Below, in pieces: positions 42,777-51,316 of a DNA stretch of 64,000 nt (its first letter is position 1; each line of letters begins with the position of its first letter). The stretch covers positions 1-64,000 of the forward strand of contig JAEXQJ010000307.1 of NCBI GenBank assembly GCA_023438785.1, given 5' to 3'. The notes under the pieces are model-generated. The model did no database searches. It was not told the origin of the DNA and was given only the letters and a program-made list of their open reading frames with translations. Source of the stretch: Pseudomonadota bacterium (GTDB lineage: Bacteria > Myxococcota_A > Polyangia > Fen-1088). A program made the position numbers and the translations under genes.

Positions 42777-43778
42777 ATGAGCTCGACGCGCAAAATTGGA
42801 GTGCTCCTCGGCGGTCTTTCGGTAGAGCGGGACGCCTCGATCCGGGCGGGCGAAGCGGTGCTGACCGCCCTGCGCGGCCTGGGGCACGATGCCCATCCTC
42901 TCTTCGTGGATCGGGACGTCGACATCGCGCTCCGACAGAGCCGCATCGACGTGGCCTTCTTGGCCGTGCGTGGGCGCTACGGCGCCGACGGCTGTCTGCA
43001 AGGAATGCTCGAGGTATTGGGCATCCCGTACACGGGCTCGGGGGTCCTGGCGTGCGGGCTCACCATGAATCGGGCCAAGACCAAGGACGTGCTCCGCCTG
43101 CACAACCTACCGACCGCGCCAGCCTATATCGTCAACTCCCATCAAGAGCAGAACCTGGCCGACCTTCATGGTTCTTTCGGCTTCCCCGTGGTCGTGCGAC
43201 CGGTGGGGGCTTCCGTGCTCCTGGGCGGCACCCTGGCCCGGGACGAGATGGAGTTGGAGAGTGCCCTGGAGGACGTCTTCCGTCTGGAAGACGAGGCCCT
43301 GGTCGAGCGCCTGGTGCAGGGCCACCCGCTGTGCGTGGCCGTGCTCGACGGCGAGCCATTGGGCGCGGTGGAGGTGCCACGGGCTGGCTCGTGGGTGGGA
43401 CTGCGCTCGGTGGGCGCCAAGGGCCAAGAGATCTGCGCGCCATTGCGCCTCTCACCGGCGCGCCATGCCTCCGTGCTGCGTATGGCCTGCCAGGCCTACG
43501 AGGCTTTGGGCTGCGAGGGCGCGGCGTGTGTGGAGATGGTCGTCAGCGAGCGCCTCAACGAGACCATCGTCGACATCGATACGTCTCCCCTCCTCCTGCC
43601 GGGCAGCCCGTTTGCTCGCATCGCCGCCGACGCGGGCCTGGGCTTCGAGGAGTTGGTCGAGGAGCTGCTCAAGGGAGCCCGCGTGCGGGCCCATGGATTG
43701 CGGCGCAACCGGCGTGCGACGCAGGTCGAGTTCGAGGGTCCGGACCGCCGTGCGTCGGCTGTCCCGGCCGCGCACTGA
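42777..43778 (+). CDS. D-Ala-D-Ala ligase paralogue lacking key active-site residues
   Basis: A 333-residue ATP-grasp protein unmistakably in the Ddl family: GVLLGGLSVERDASIRAG, QGMLEVLGIPYTGSGVLAC, and TKDVLRL. However, the loop FPVVVRPVGASVLLGG replaces the KP...EGSSVG of active Ddl. In an ungapped comparison with E. coli DdlB, C251 aligns with Arg255, Glu253 with Asp257, Asp266 with Glu270 and Asp268 with Asn272; SPLLLPGS replaces SPGMTxHS. These changes remove the phosphate-binding Arg and alter metal ligands, so it is probably inactive or modified. A GT51 transglycosylase gene follows 56 nt downstream. Confidence 0.85.
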   Translation: MSSTRKIGVLLGGLSVERDASIRAGEAVLTALRGLGHDAHPLFVDRDVDIALRQSRIDVAFLAVRGRYGADGCLQGMLEVLGIPYTGSGVLACGLTMNRAKTKDVLRLHNLPTAPAYIVNSHQEQNLADLHGSFGFPVVVRPVGASVLLGGTLARDEMELESALEDVFRLEDEALVERLVQGHPLCVAVLDGEPLGAVEVPRAGSWVGLRSVGAKGQEICAPLRLSPARHASVLRMACQAYEALGCEGAACVEMVVSERLNETIVDIDTSPLLLPGSPFARIAADAGLGFEELVEELLKGARVRAHGLRRNRRATQVEFEGPDRRASAVPAAH

Positions 43779-43834
43779 TCGACGATCAGCGGCGATGGCC
43801 TCATCGCCGCGGCTTTGCGGTACGATGGTCGCCC

Positions 43835-45877
43835 TTGACCCGTCGCCGCCGCACCATTTGGTTCATCGCCACGCTCGTCTCCGGCCTTCTGCTGTGCGCG
43901 GGGCTGGTGCTCCTGCGCGCCAAGATGTTGCCGCGGTTGGCGCAGCGCCTGGAGCAGGTCACCGGCCACCGCGTGGTCATCGGTGGCATCGGCATCGCGG
44001 GGTTGCGCACCCTGAGCCTGCGCGATGTGCGTGTGTTCGGCGCGCCGCCCTTCGACCGCGAACCCCTGGCCCGCATCGAGCGCCTGGACGTGCGGCTGGG
44101 TGGTCCCGGGCGCGGCGCGTGGGATGCGAGCGCCGTGACCCTGGACGGCGTGGACGTGGAGTTCCTCAGCACGGGGACCTCCGACAACTGGCGCGGCCGC
44201 CCAGGAGCCACCGTTGCATCGGCGGGACCGGCGGTCACCTCCCCGCCACGCCCGTCGCTGACCGTGAGCGTGCGCAGGGCGCGGGTGCACGGCACGGTCG
44301 TCTTGCCGCAGGCCGGGCGGATCGGCATCCGCATCGCCGACCTGTCCTTTGATCGCGGCCTGGACGGCCAGGAGAACACGTCCGCGCGAGGCGTGGTCAT
44401 CGATGCGGGGCCCTTCGCGACCCTGCGCTTGCCTTCTCTGACCATCACCACCCATCGAGGAACCCCGGTGGCGTCTCAGGGCGAAGCGGCCAGTCTGAGT
44501 GTGCCGGGAGGTGGCGTGCTGGCCGAGGGCCTCACGGCGCGCGCCCAGTTTTCCGGTCAGGGCATCTCCTTCGAGCTCCAGGCCGAGGGAGCGGCGCCCA
44601 TCCTCAAGCTGGCCTGTCACCTGTCGGGCGAGTTGGGCGATCTGGATCTGCAGATGGCGCGTTTGCCTTTGCGTGCCTTGGCACCCGTGCTGGAGCCTCG
44701 CGGTTTGGGGCTCGATCGGGCGGTTGCCGATGTGCACATCATGGCCTCCCTGGCCGGGGCACCACCGCGCGTCCCCTACCAGATCGACGCCGAGCTGCGG
44801 GACTTCGACATCCATCACGGGGCCGTGGATCGCGCGCCCTGGCGTGGATTGAGCGCGGAGGCACACGCCACCGGACTGCTTGACGTGGCCGGCAAACGTC
44901 TGGAGGTCGAATCGGCAGAGCTGAAGGCGCTCGGCGCTACGCTGCACATCAAGGGCTGGGCTGACTTCGCCCACGAGCCGCGCGGTGTCCTCAGCGTGAC
45001 GACGCCGGCGCCCCTGCCCTGCGCGAACCTGCTGGCCGCCCAGGCCGAACCCGTGCAGCAGGTGTTGGCTGGTTTGGCACTGGATGGTTCGTTGGGCGTG
45101 TCCCTGGATCTGGGCTTCGATGCGGCGGATTGGGAGGCCTTGACCCTCAACCTGCGTTTGGATCCCCTCTGCCGGGTGAGGACCGAGCCGGGCGCGCTGT
45201 CTGCTCTGGCCATGGGGCTGGCCAGGGGGCAGCCGGCCGGCGCACCCGCGACACGGCTTCCGCTGGGGAAGTATCACCCCGATTTCGCATCGCTGAGCGA
45301 GATGCCCGCCCATCTCCCGGCTGCATTCCTGACGGCAGAGGACAGCCGTTTCTTCGCGCACAACGGGTTCGACCTGGAGATGATCCGGCGTGCCCTCGTG
45401 CAAGACCTGCAGGCCCACGCCTTCTCCCGCGGGGCCAGCACGATTTCCCAGCAACTCGCCAAGAATCTCTTCCTCTCGCCCCACCGGACGTTGGCGCGCA
45501 AGCTCGAAGAGACGGTGCTGACTTGGCGCCTGCAAAACCTGGTAGGCAAAGCGCGCATCCTCGAGCTGTATCTCAACGTCATCGAGCTGGGGCCGGGGAT
45601 TCGAGGCGTCAAAGAGGCGGCCCGCGCTTACTTCGGCAAGTCGCTCGCCGAGCTGCGCCCCATCGAGTCGGCCCACTTGGCCGCGCTGACCCCCAACCCG
45701 CACGCCCTGGCCCGACGCTTTCGTGACGGCTACGTGGACGAGGGCTGGCTGCAGCGCCTCTATGATCTCTTGAGCATGATGCGACGGAGCGGGCGGCTCA
45801 CGCCTGCCGATCTGGCCGCCGCTCGGGTGAGCAAACTGACGCTGCGCCGGCCGGTCAAGGACACCGCCGCGCCGTAA
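43835..45877 (+). CDS. AsmA-like/GT51 peptidoglycan transglycosylase
   Basis: A 680-residue membrane protein. One TM helix (about 8-27) is followed by a large periplasmic AsmA/TamB-like strand-rich domain (about 45-470). A GT51 glycosyltransferase domain (about 475-640) polymerises lipid II. It has TAEDSRFFAHNGFD (catalytic Glu502), GASTISQQLAKNLFL, RKLEETVLTWRLQ (second Glu) and ILELYLNVIELGPGIRGV. No transpeptidase domain is present. The start is not certain; TTG at 43835 begins TRRRRTIWF, and a Met 30 codons on would lose the TM. It lies 56 nt after a Ddl-like gene. Confidence 0.88.
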   Translation: MTRRRRTIWFIATLVSGLLLCAGLVLLRAKMLPRLAQRLEQVTGHRVVIGGIGIAGLRTLSLRDVRVFGAPPFDREPLARIERLDVRLGGPGRGAWDASAVTLDGVDVEFLSTGTSDNWRGRPGATVASAGPAVTSPPRPSLTVSVRRARVHGTVVLPQAGRIGIRIADLSFDRGLDGQENTSARGVVIDAGPFATLRLPSLTITTHRGTPVASQGEAASLSVPGGGVLAEGLTARAQFSGQGISFELQAEGAAPILKLACHLSGELGDLDLQMARLPLRALAPVLEPRGLGLDRAVADVHIMASLAGAPPRVPYQIDAELRDFDIHHGAVDRAPWRGLSAEAHATGLLDVAGKRLEVESAELKALGATLHIKGWADFAHEPRGVLSVTTPAPLPCANLLAAQAEPVQQVLAGLALDGSLGVSLDLGFDAADWEALTLNLRLDPLCRVRTEPGALSALAMGLARGQPAGAPATRLPLGKYHPDFASLSEMPAHLPAAFLTAEDSRFFAHNGFDLEMIRRALVQDLQAHAFSRGASTISQQLAKNLFLSPHRTLARKLEETVLTWRLQNLVGKARILELYLNVIELGPGIRGVKEAARAYFGKSLAELRPIESAHLAALTPNPHALARRFRDGYVDEGWLQRLYDLLSMMRRSGRLTPADLAAARVSKLTLRRPVKDTAAP

Positions 45878-45913
45878 GGCCCAGCGCGACCGGGGTGCTC
45901 ACGGCCTCGGCGG

Positions 45914-47470
45914 CTACCGTGCCGCGGGCGAGGGAGAGTGGCGCAGGCGGACTTCCAGCGGAGCGAGCGCCACCCCGCTCATGGCCCGCACGAGGGGATT
46001 GGATTGCGTCTGATAGCCGTTGGCGCGGAAACTGAGCGCGTAGTCTCCAGCCGGCACGCGCAGGGCGAATTCACCGTGCGGATCCGTGCTCACGTGAACC
46101 GGGAGGCGCACGGACCGTTGCGTGGGACGCGCTTCCACCTGGGCGCCGTCGACGGGCTGGCCATCCTCGTCGAGCACGCGCCCCGTTAGGGAGACGCCGG
46201 GCCGTAGCACCGCCTCGTCCAACTCGCGACTCTCGCCGGGGCCGAGGAGAAGCGGCTCTCGGCGATAGGGCAACTTGTCCGGATGAACGAATTCCAGGCG
46301 CGCCGGTCCCGGCGCCAGGCCCGTCAGACTGTATTCGCCCAGCAGGTTGGTGGTGGCCACGCGAGAGCTGCCCTGGAGGGCCACACTGCCCGCCGGGAGC
46401 TCGGCCGCCTCCGCCGCCGTGGGTAGGGCACCCGGAATGACGGTCAGTTCATCGCGTCCCCCCGCCAGCCTGACCACGGTCACCGCTACGCCAGCCAGGG
46501 GCATGCCCTGCTCATCGCGCACCCGGCCGGTCACGCCGGCCGCACGGGCCAGGCGCAGGTCGTACTTGGCGTGGCTGCCCGCGCTGAGCCGAGGTTCGGG
46601 CGCGTCGAGAGCGACGTGGCCCTCGGCTCTGGCCAGGATTTGGTAGCGCCCGGATGGCACGGGGCCGATCCGGTAATGGCCTGTGGCGTCCGCCACGCCG
46701 CTGGCCGGCAAATCGTCACTGGGAACGGTGAGCACGTCCACGGTGGTGCCCGCAACGGGCTCGCCTCGATCGTCCGTGACCCGTCCTTCCACTTGCGCCC
46801 CTTGCGAAAGGACCAGACGAATCGGTGCGGATCGATCAACGCGCTCTCCTTCGTCAGTCAGGCTGATGACGGGTGAAACCCGGGGGCCGTGCGTGGCGCG
46901 AATGCTGAGTTTTCCCAGTCCCAGGCCGGTGAAGGTGAAGACACCGGCGTTGTCCGCCGTGGCCTCGCGGGGCCACCGCAGGGCGGGACCACCCAGCACC
47001 ACGCGCGCGTCGGGCCGGGGCCGACCGTCCGCGAGGACCACGCCCTGCAAGCGGCGGCTGCGCCCCTCCAGGGTCAGAACCAGCGCGCCCGCGTGGGGAA
47101 CGACCTGTTCGCGCTCCAGCGTTCCGAGGCCAGCGGCCTCGGCCAACAGCGTCCACGTGCCCGGGTGCATGCGCGGCAGGACGAAGCGGCCGTCCTCGCG
47201 CGAGCGTGCCTGCACCACCGCCTTGCCGTGCTTGCCCTTGGGCCACGCGATGATCAGGGCGTCCGGCAGAGGCTCTCCCCCGCTGTCTTCGACCACCCCC
47301 GTCAAATCGACCGGCAGGGCGACAGGTCTTGCGTCTGCCGGCGCGGGCCTGGACGGCGCAGGTGCCGAGGCTTTGCGTCTGCACGCGCTCCCGTATGAAG
47401 ACGCGCAGCTCACGAGCAACGCGACAAGGACAAGCGGCCTCTGCCTCCTGGGAATGCTTGCGGTACGCAT
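45914..47470 (-). CDS. Lipoprotein with carboxypeptidase-regulatory-like repeats
   Basis: A 518-residue exported protein. The N-terminal hydrophobic stretch leads to SYGSACRRK, a plausible lipoprotein processing site, then a Pro/Ala-rich linker. From about residue 55 at least five carboxypeptidase-D regulatory-like (transthyretin fold) repeats follow, each beginning G-V/R-V-x-D-E/D-x-G-x-P (LTGVVEDSGGEPLPDALI, VEGRVTDDRGEPVAGTTV, VTGRVRDEQGMPLAGVAV, LTGRVLDEDGQPVDGAQV). Such repeats act as adhesive or structural modules. No enzyme domain is present. It is convergent with the GT51 gene and divergent from rpmB across 36 nt. Confidence 0.87.
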   Translation of the reverse strand: MRTASIPRRQRPLVLVALLVSCASSYGSACRRKASAPAPSRPAPADARPVALPVDLTGVVEDSGGEPLPDALIIAWPKGKHGKAVVQARSREDGRFVLPRMHPGTWTLLAEAAGLGTLEREQVVPHAGALVLTLEGRSRRLQGVVLADGRPRPDARVVLGGPALRWPREATADNAGVFTFTGLGLGKLSIRATHGPRVSPVISLTDEGERVDRSAPIRLVLSQGAQVEGRVTDDRGEPVAGTTVDVLTVPSDDLPASGVADATGHYRIGPVPSGRYQILARAEGHVALDAPEPRLSAGSHAKYDLRLARAAGVTGRVRDEQGMPLAGVAVTVVRLAGGRDELTVIPGALPTAAEAAELPAGSVALQGSSRVATTNLLGEYSLTGLAPGPARLEFVHPDKLPYRREPLLLGPGESRELDEAVLRPGVSLTGRVLDEDGQPVDGAQVEARPTQRSVRLPVHVSTDPHGEFALRVPAGDYALSFRANGYQTQSNPLVRAMSGVALAPLEVRLRHSPSPAAR

Positions 47471-47506
47471 CAGGTGGTGCTAATGGTACGCCCTCTCGGA
47501 GAACCC

Positions 47507-47698
47507 ATGTCTGCGCAGTGTGCAATTTGCGGCAAGCAGAGGCGAGTGGCCAACAACGTCAGCCACTCCAACATCAAGACCAAGTCCACGCAGCGGCCTA
47601 ACCTCCAGCGTGTTCACATCAGCGTTGGAGGCTCGCGCGTTCACGTCCGCGTCTGCACCCGCTGCCTGCGCTCTGGCCGCGTCGCCAAAGCGACGTAG
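47507..47698 (+). CDS. rpmB: 50S ribosomal protein L28, zinc-binding form
   Basis: A 63-residue ribosomal protein. CAICGK near the N-terminus and CTRCLRSG near the C-terminus give the four-cysteine zinc site of the C-plus form. VANNVSHSNIKTKSTQRPNL is the L28 signature. The ATG at 47507 is preceded by GGAGA. A second, C-minus copy used under zinc starvation is not in the window. Confidence 0.96.
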   Translation: MSAQCAICGKQRRVANNVSHSNIKTKSTQRPNLQRVHISVGGSRVHVRVCTRCLRSGRVAKAT

Positions 47699-47899
47699 TT
47701 GAGTCCGGGCGGGGGAGCTCCCGCGACCATACGCGGCCGGCCGTTCTGGCCGATCTTCGACGCGAGCGTTCAGAGGGCATTCCGCGCGCGACGGGTGCTG
47801 TGCACTGCCGAGCAACGGGATGTTTCCGTCGCGGTCGCATGACCGCGCATGCGCTTCCGAACGGCCTGGCAAGTCCCTGCGCTTCGACGAGGCCACGGA

Positions 47900-48292
47900 T
47901 CAGTCAACCACGGCCACGGCTTCGATCTCGACCTGAGCCCCTCGTGGCAGAGCCGCCACTTGCACAGTGGAGCGCGCCGGCGGGTCGGACGAGAAGTGCG
48001 CGGCGTAGGCCTGGTTGACCAAGCCGAAGTTACCGAGGTCGGTCAAATAGATCGTGGTCTTGACCACGTCGTCTAGGGATGCGCCCGCGGCCTGCAGAAC
48101 ACCCGCCAGGTTGCGTATAACCTGCTGCGTTTCCAGGACCACATCGCCCTCGCCCACCATCTGACCGGTCTGCGGATCGAGCGGGATCTGGCCGGAGCAG
48201 TACACCAGGCGGCCGCCGGTGGCCACGGTGGCCTGGCTGTAGGGACCGATGGCTTGGGGGGCACGCGGGGTGGCAACCGGCTGTTTGGGCAT
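47900..48292 (-). CDS. ridA: RidA family enamine/imine deaminase
   Basis: A 130-residue protein of the YjgF/YER057c/UK114 family. It hydrolyses reactive 2-aminoacrylate and related enamines formed by PLP enzymes such as threonine dehydratase. AIGPYSQATVATGGRLVYCS and SGQIPLDPQTGQMV at the N-terminus and ARSTVQVAALPRGAQVEIE with the substrate-binding Arg are diagnostic. The ATG at 48292 is chosen; TATCAT ends 8 nt upstream with no ribosome-binding site, so it is probably leaderless. It is divergent from the DciA-like gene. Confidence 0.95.
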   Translation of the reverse strand: MPKQPVATPRAPQAIGPYSQATVATGGRLVYCSGQIPLDPQTGQMVGEGDVVLETQQVIRNLAGVLQAAGASLDDVVKTTIYLTDLGNFGLVNQAYAAHFSSDPPARSTVQVAALPRGAQVEIEAVAVVD

Positions 48293-48340
48293 CGGCGACG
48301 ATGATAGCGCTGGCTCGGGTGCGAGCACGTTTTCAGATCG

Positions 48341-48370
48341 TTGCCAATCCGGCGACCACGGGGCTACGTT
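48341..48370 (+). promoter_or_regulatory. Leaderless promoter of the DciA-like gene
   Basis: TTGCCA (48341-48346), an 18-nt spacer and TACGTT (48365-48370), then 8 nt to the ATG at 48379. Same layout as argS. Confidence 0.6.
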
Positions 48371-48378
48371 GGTGCGCT

Positions 48379-48717
48379 ATGCCTCCCTATCGATCTCGAC
48401 CTCGACGTCGCAATGCGGAGCCCGAGACGACCGCCTCGCTCATGACGACCCTCATGACGAGGCTGGGGGGCAATCACCGGGCCCGCGAGCAGCGCATCTT
48501 CGCCGCCTATTCCAGCGCGGTGGGCGAGGTGCTGGCGCGGCAGAGTCAAGCGGAGGGCGTGCGCGATACGACGCTCTTCGTGCGCGTGGACAGTTCGGCC
48601 ATGGCGCACCAGGTGACTCTGCTCAAGGGCGAGATCCTCAGGCGCATGGCCCCCCAGCTCGATCCAGGCATGATCACCGACCTGCGCACGCGCGTGGGGC
48701 CCTTGCACGCCCGCTGA
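48379..48717 (+). CDS. DciA-like (DUF721) protein
   Basis: A 112-residue protein. After a basic N-terminus (PPYRSRPRRRNAEPE) comes a KH-like DUF721 domain: AAYSSAVGEVLARQSQAEGV, TLFVRVDSSAMAHQVTLLKG, EILRRMAPQLD. DciA is the ancestral loader of the DnaB replicative helicase, in bacteria without DnaC. The short length means only the core is present. The chosen ATG has a leaderless promoter upstream. It is divergent from ridA and convergent with trpA. Confidence 0.83.
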   Translation: MPPYRSRPRRRNAEPETTASLMTTLMTRLGGNHRAREQRIFAAYSSAVGEVLARQSQAEGVRDTTLFVRVDSSAMAHQVTLLKGEILRRMAPQLDPGMITDLRTRVGPLHAR

Positions 48718-48729
48718 CCAGCGAACCGG

Positions 48730-49545
48730 TCAGCCGAGCGCGGCGCGCAGCTCAGAGACGAAGCCCTCCAGAGCGGGAACCGGATCCTTGCCCTCGTTGC
48801 GGGCTCGCTCGATCACGCGCACCGCCGCGCTGCCCACCACCACGCCGTCGGCAAAGCCGGCCACCGCGCGTACATCTGCCGGCGTGGCGATGCCAAAGCC
48901 CACGGCCACGGGCAGATGATCGCCACCGAGTCGGCGCACCTCGCGCACGCGTTCCGCGGTGCTGGCCAGATCGGGGAGCTGGGCGCCCGTGATGCCGGTC
49001 AGCGAGACGTAGTAAAGGAATCCGCTCGCCAAGGCCGAGGCCGCCTTCACGCGCTCTGGGGTGGAGGTGGGGGCGAGCAGCGGCACCCAGTCCAGGCCCT
49101 GGGCAGCCAGCGCCTGGGCCAATTCGGGATCTTCATCGGCCGGCCAATCCACGCACAGCACCGCATCCGCGCCTGCCTGGCTGGCGAGGCCAGCAAAGGC
49201 GTTGGTGCCGCGGACGTAGAAGGGATTGGCGTAGCCGAAGAGAACCAGGGGAACGGCGCTGTTCTCCGCGCGGACGGCTCGGCATAGCTCGAGCGTGGAG
49301 CTGAGGCCCCCGCCCGCAGCGCGGGCCCTGTGCATGGCAGCCTGGATGGCCGGACCGTCGGCCGAGGGATCGCTCCACGGCACACCGACCTCCAAAACAT
49401 CGGCGCCAGCGCGTGCTGCTGCCAGCATCAGGCGCCGGCTGGTATCGAAGTCGGGATCCGATGCGGTCAGATACAGGATGAGGGCCTTGCGCTTCTCCGC
49501 GCGTGCCTTGTCGAACGCGGCCCTGAGGCGACGGGGAGGCGTCAC
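48730..49545 (-). CDS. trpA: Tryptophan synthase alpha subunit
   Basis: A 271-residue TIM barrel that cleaves indole-3-glycerol phosphate to indole and glyceraldehyde 3-phosphate. [18 protein letters not shown] holds the catalytic Glu and Asp. SLTGITGAQ and [11 protein letters not shown] are conserved binding loops. GTG start with AAGGAG upstream, overlapping the trpB stop as GTGA, so translation is coupled. Other trp genes are absent from the window. Confidence 0.97.
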   Translation of the reverse strand: MTPPRRLRAAFDKARAEKRKALILYLTASDPDFDTSRRLMLAAARAGADVLEVGVPWSDPSADGPAIQAAMHRARAAGGGLSSTLELCRAVRAENSAVPLVLFGYANPFYVRGTNAFAGLASQAGADAVLCVDWPADEDPELAQALAAQGLDWVPLLAPTSTPERVKAASALASGFLYYVSLTGITGAQLPDLASTAERVREVRRLGGDHLPVAVGFGIATPADVRAVAGFADGVVVGSAAVRVIERARNEGKDPVPALEGFVSELRAALG

Positions 49546-50825
49546 GGGGTCTCCTTCTTGTCAGACGAAAACAGGCGGCTGGCGATGGTGCCCATGTCCT
49601 TGTCGCCCCGGCCCGAGACATTCACGATCACGGTCGCGCCCTCGGCCAAGGTGGGCGCCACCTGGACCAAACCGGCCAAGGCGTGCGAGCTCTCCAGGGC
49701 GGGGATGATGCCCTCGGTGCGGGCCAGTAGCTGACAGGCGTCCAGGGCCTGGCCATCGGTGGCCGAGATGTAACGAGCCCGGCCGCTGTCGCGGTAGTAA
49801 CTGTGCTCGGGGCCGACCCCGGGATAATCGAGGCCGGCCGAAATGGAGTGTGCCTCGGTGATCTGGCCATCGTCGTCGCACAGCACGTAGGAACGCGTCC
49901 CGTGCAGCACGCCGGGGCGGCCCTTGCCCAGGGTGGCCGCGTGTCGAGGCGTATCGACGCCCTCCCCCGCGGCTTCCACGCCCAGGAGCTGCACGCCCGC
50001 GTCGTTCACGAAACCGCGAAACAGCCCCATGGCGTTGGACCCGCCGCCCACACAGGCCACGCACAGATCAGGCAGCTGGCCCGTGGCCTTCAGGATCTGG
50101 GCGCGGGCTTCGCGCCCGATCACCGCCTGCAGTTCACCCACCATGCTCGGGTAGGGGTGCGGGCCGGCCACGGTGCCCAAAACATAGTGCGTGTTGCGCA
50201 CGTTGGTCACCCAGTCGCGCATGGCCTCGTTCATGGCGTCCTTCAACGTGGCGGTTCCGTCCTGCACCGGGTGAACCTTGGCGCCCAGCAGTTGCATGCG
50301 AACCACATTGAGCGCCTGTCGTTCCACATCGACCGCCCCCATGTAGACCTCGCAGGCGATGCCGAAGAGAGCGCAGACGGTGGCCGTGGCCACGCCGTGT
50401 TGGCCGGCCCCGGTCTCGGCGATGACGCGCTTCTTGCCCAGGCGTTGCGCCAGGAGGATCTGGCCGATGCAGTTGTTGAGCTTGTGCGAGCCCGTGTGGC
50501 AAAGGTCCTCGCGTTTGAGGAAGACGCGCAGACCGCGCGCGCCGTCCTTTTCCAGGTGGTGCGCCAACCGGCTGGCCTCGGTCAGCGGCGTGGGCCGTCC
50601 CACGTACTCGCTCAGCAGGCGTGTCAGGTCGGCCTGGTAGGCGGGATCCCGGGAGTAGCGCTCCCAGGCCTCGGTCAATTCGTCCAAAGCCGGGATGAGT
50701 GTCTCGGCGACGTATCGACCACCGTAGGGACCGAAGCGTCCGGGCTTGGACGCAGGCTCAGCGGGTGGACTGGTGCGTGAAGAAGTGGAGGCGTTTGCCA
50801 CGGGAGCTTTGCCGGAGGTGGACAT
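49542..50825 (-). CDS. trpB: Tryptophan synthase beta subunit
   Basis: A 427-residue PLP enzyme condensing indole with serine. [16 protein letters not shown] carries the PLP Lys. [33 protein letters not shown] and [12 protein letters not shown] are conserved. The C-terminal [10 protein letters not shown] is the phosphate-binding loop. A Ser/Thr/Ala/Pro-rich N-terminal extension of about 25 residues precedes the core. TATAGT lies 12 nt before the ATG; the transcript would have a very short leader. It overlaps trpA by 4 nt. Confidence 0.97.
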   Translation of the reverse strand: MSTSGKAPVANASTSSRTSPPAEPASKPGRFGPYGGRYVAETLIPALDELTEAWERYSRDPAYQADLTRLLSEYVGRPTPLTEASRLAHHLEKDGARGLRVFLKREDLCHTGSHKLNNCIGQILLAQRLGKKRVIAETGAGQHGVATATVCALFGIACEVYMGAVDVERQALNVVRMQLLGAKVHPVQDGTATLKDAMNEAMRDWVTNVRNTHYVLGTVAGPHPYPSMVGELQAVIGREARAQILKATGQLPDLCVACVGGGSNAMGLFRGFVNDAGVQLLGVEAAGEGVDTPRHAATLGKGRPGVLHGTRSYVLCDDDGQITEAHSISAGLDYPGVGPEHSYYRDSGRARYISATDGQALDACQLLARTEGIIPALESSHALAGLVQVAPTLAEGATVIVNVSGRGDKDMGTIASRLFSSDKKETP

Positions 50826-50847
50826 CGGACTCGCGCCACTATATGCC

Positions 50848-50876
50848 TTGGGACAGAGGACGGCTCAACCTACCGT
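50848..50876 (+). promoter_or_regulatory. Candidate leaderless promoter of the zinc-ribbon gene
   Basis: TTGGGA (50848-50853), a 17-nt spacer and TACCGT (50871-50876), then 9 nt to the ATG at 50886. Located in the short divergent region with trpB. Confidence 0.45.
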
Positions 50877-50885
50877 TCGTGCATC

Positions 50886-51203
50886 ATGTCGGATTTTGCG
50901 GAACAGGAATTCGATCCCAGCCGGCGGCGTCTGTGCCCCGATGGATCGTGCGTGGGCGTCATCGGCGATGACGGCAAGTGCCGCGAGTGCGGCAGGCTCG
51001 ACCCTGACTGGACGGGCGAAAGGCCGTCGTCCACACCGGCCGAAGCCAAACCCGACATCTCGGTCCCTGCCCCGCCGAAAGCCACTCCCGAGTTCGACGC
51101 CGAAAGGCGACTCTGCCCGGACGGCGCCTGCCTGGGTCTGCTGGGGCCTGACGGGCGCTGCAACATCTGTGGTCTAGCCAGCTCCGAATACCCCAGGTCC
51201 TAG
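50886..51203 (+). CDS. Small protein with duplicated CX4CX9CX2C zinc-ribbon motif
   Basis: A 105-residue protein I do not recognise. Two copies of a four-cysteine motif lie 60 residues apart: Cys 17, 22, 32, 35 and Cys 77, 82, 92, 95. Both have CX4CX9CX2C spacing and surround LCPDG and DG(K/R)C. The linker is Pro/Ala-rich. Identical spacing implies tandem duplication. Two zinc ribbons are likely; a role in nucleic acid or protein binding is inference. It is divergent from trpB and 113 nt before hemE. Confidence 0.78.
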   Translation: MSDFAEQEFDPSRRRLCPDGSCVGVIGDDGKCRECGRLDPDWTGERPSSTPAEAKPDISVPAPPKATPEFDAERRLCPDGACLGLLGPDGRCNICGLASSEYPRS

Positions 51204-51316
51204 GGAGTGCCCGCAGAGTCCCGAGGCGACGACGGCTGAGATTCGCGCCGGTGGCCGCGTCGGGCCCGCGCGGCTTTCGGCTCGCGGGAGGTATCCGGGG
51301 AAGGTACAACTGCGCC

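Noticed and set aside
43496..45703. Long open frame opposite the GT51 gene
   Set aside because: Antisense shadow; the plus frame has all GT51 motifs.
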